The translations under genes were made by a program, and so were the position numbers. This document shows positions 5,945 to 6,195 of a stretch of DNA of 6,195 bases, piece after piece (position 1 is the first letter of the stretch; each line of letters opens with the position of its first letter). Under the pieces are notes generated by a model. That model had not been told where the DNA came from, searched no databases, and was given only the letters and a program-made list of their open reading frames with translations. Origin of the DNA: Geodermatophilaceae bacterium. GTDB lineage: Bacteria > Actinomycetota > Actinomycetes > Mycobacteriales > Geodermatophilaceae. The stretch lies in the NCBI GenBank assembly GCA_013811975.1, contig JACCUF010000359.1, positions 1 through 6,195 on the forward strand, read 5' to 3'.

Positions 5945-6195
5945 ATGACCGACTTATCTCTCCGAGAGGCTCTGCGTGCACCACAGGGCGCTGCGTCGCT
6001 CGCGGATCTCGATACCCGCGCAACTTTGTTGGCCCCCGGAGGCAAGACCGCGACGCGGACGACGGCCGAGGCCGATGGTGAGCGGCTGGCCAGCCTGCAG
6101 GAGGCGCTCTACGCCGAGGGCACCGGAGGAAGCAATCGCCGCGTCCTGCTGGTCCTGCAGGGTATGGACACCAGCGGGAAGGGCGGGGTGATCAA
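5945..6195 (+). CDS. PPK2-family polyphosphate kinase, N-terminal part (cut by window edge)
   Basis: The first 83 codons of a polyphosphate kinase 2 family protein, which transfers phosphate between polyphosphate and nucleotides. After a variable N-terminus (MTDLSLREALRAPQG) come a helical segment (about 41-59) and the strand RRVLLVLQG, leading directly into the Walker A-type loop GMDTSGKGGVI (73-83) with K79. This arrangement of strand plus GxDxxGKxG at about residue 70-80 is typical of the family. The Walker B aspartate and lid region lie beyond the window, so the subclass and the preferred nucleotide (ADP, GDP or AMP) cannot be told. Start ATG 5945 is supported by the TACGCT box 8 nt upstream. 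It is divergent from the RibD-like reductase. Confidence 0.88.
   Translation, partial: MTDLSLREALRAPQGAASLADLDTRATLLAPGGKTATRTTAEADGERLASLQEALYAEGTGGSNRRVLLVLQGMDTSGKGGVI

Noticed and set aside
1..6195. CRISPR arrays, tRNA or rRNA genes, intact insertion sequences, defence or toxin-antitoxin systems
   Set aside because: No regularly spaced repeats, no cloverleaf-like segments, and no transposase or defence-type protein motifs were seen in any frame; all long genes have ordinary metabolic, envelope or repair assignments.

Overview
The window is high-GC DNA with strong G/C preference at third codon positions. Its gene content points to an actinobacterium: a LigC-type ATP-dependent DNA ligase with a stand-alone LigD-type polymerase domain, a Hip1/SlpD-like lipoprotein hydrolase, an F420-type luciferase-like oxidoreductase and probable leaderless promoters. 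The genus cannot be fixed from the sequence. I found no phage, plasmid, CRISPR or RNA genes.

Layout. 1-953 (minus) is a LigD-type polymerase/primase domain protein whose 3' end lies beyond the left edge. 958-2535 (minus) is a secreted alpha/beta-hydrolase lipoprotein of the TAP-like peptidase family, 4 bases upstream of the polymerase gene and probably co-transcribed with it. The 356 bases from 2536 to 2891 hold the hydrolase promoter, a frameshifted remnant of a second, paralogous hydrolase (2606-2779, minus), and the leader of the next gene. 2892-3986 (plus) is a LigC-type DNA ligase whose start codon lies in a perfect 10-bp hairpin. 4103-5047 (plus) is an LLM-class, probably F420-dependent oxidoreductase. 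Its stop codon sits inside a 72-nt inverted-repeat element (5043-5114) separating it from a convergent RibD/DHFR-fold reductase (5138-5881, minus). 5945 to the right edge (plus) is the first 83 codons of a PPK2-family polyphosphate kinase, divergent from the reductase.

How the genes fit together. The polymerase and ligase genes are divergent, as Rv3730c and ligC (Rv3731) are in Mycobacterium tuberculosis. In mycobacteria the corresponding Prim-PolC and LigC have been linked to gap filling and sealing in base excision repair. Here the pair is separated by a cell-envelope hydrolase and a decayed hydrolase copy, so the locus looks like a repair pair split by unrelated envelope genes. The remaining three genes (LLM oxidoreductase, RibD-like reductase, PPK2) are ordinary actinobacterial metabolic genes with no evident link to repair. 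I see no convincing undescribed multi-gene system. The most unusual items are the hydrolase remnant, the start-codon hairpin of the ligase, and the 72-nt inverted repeat.
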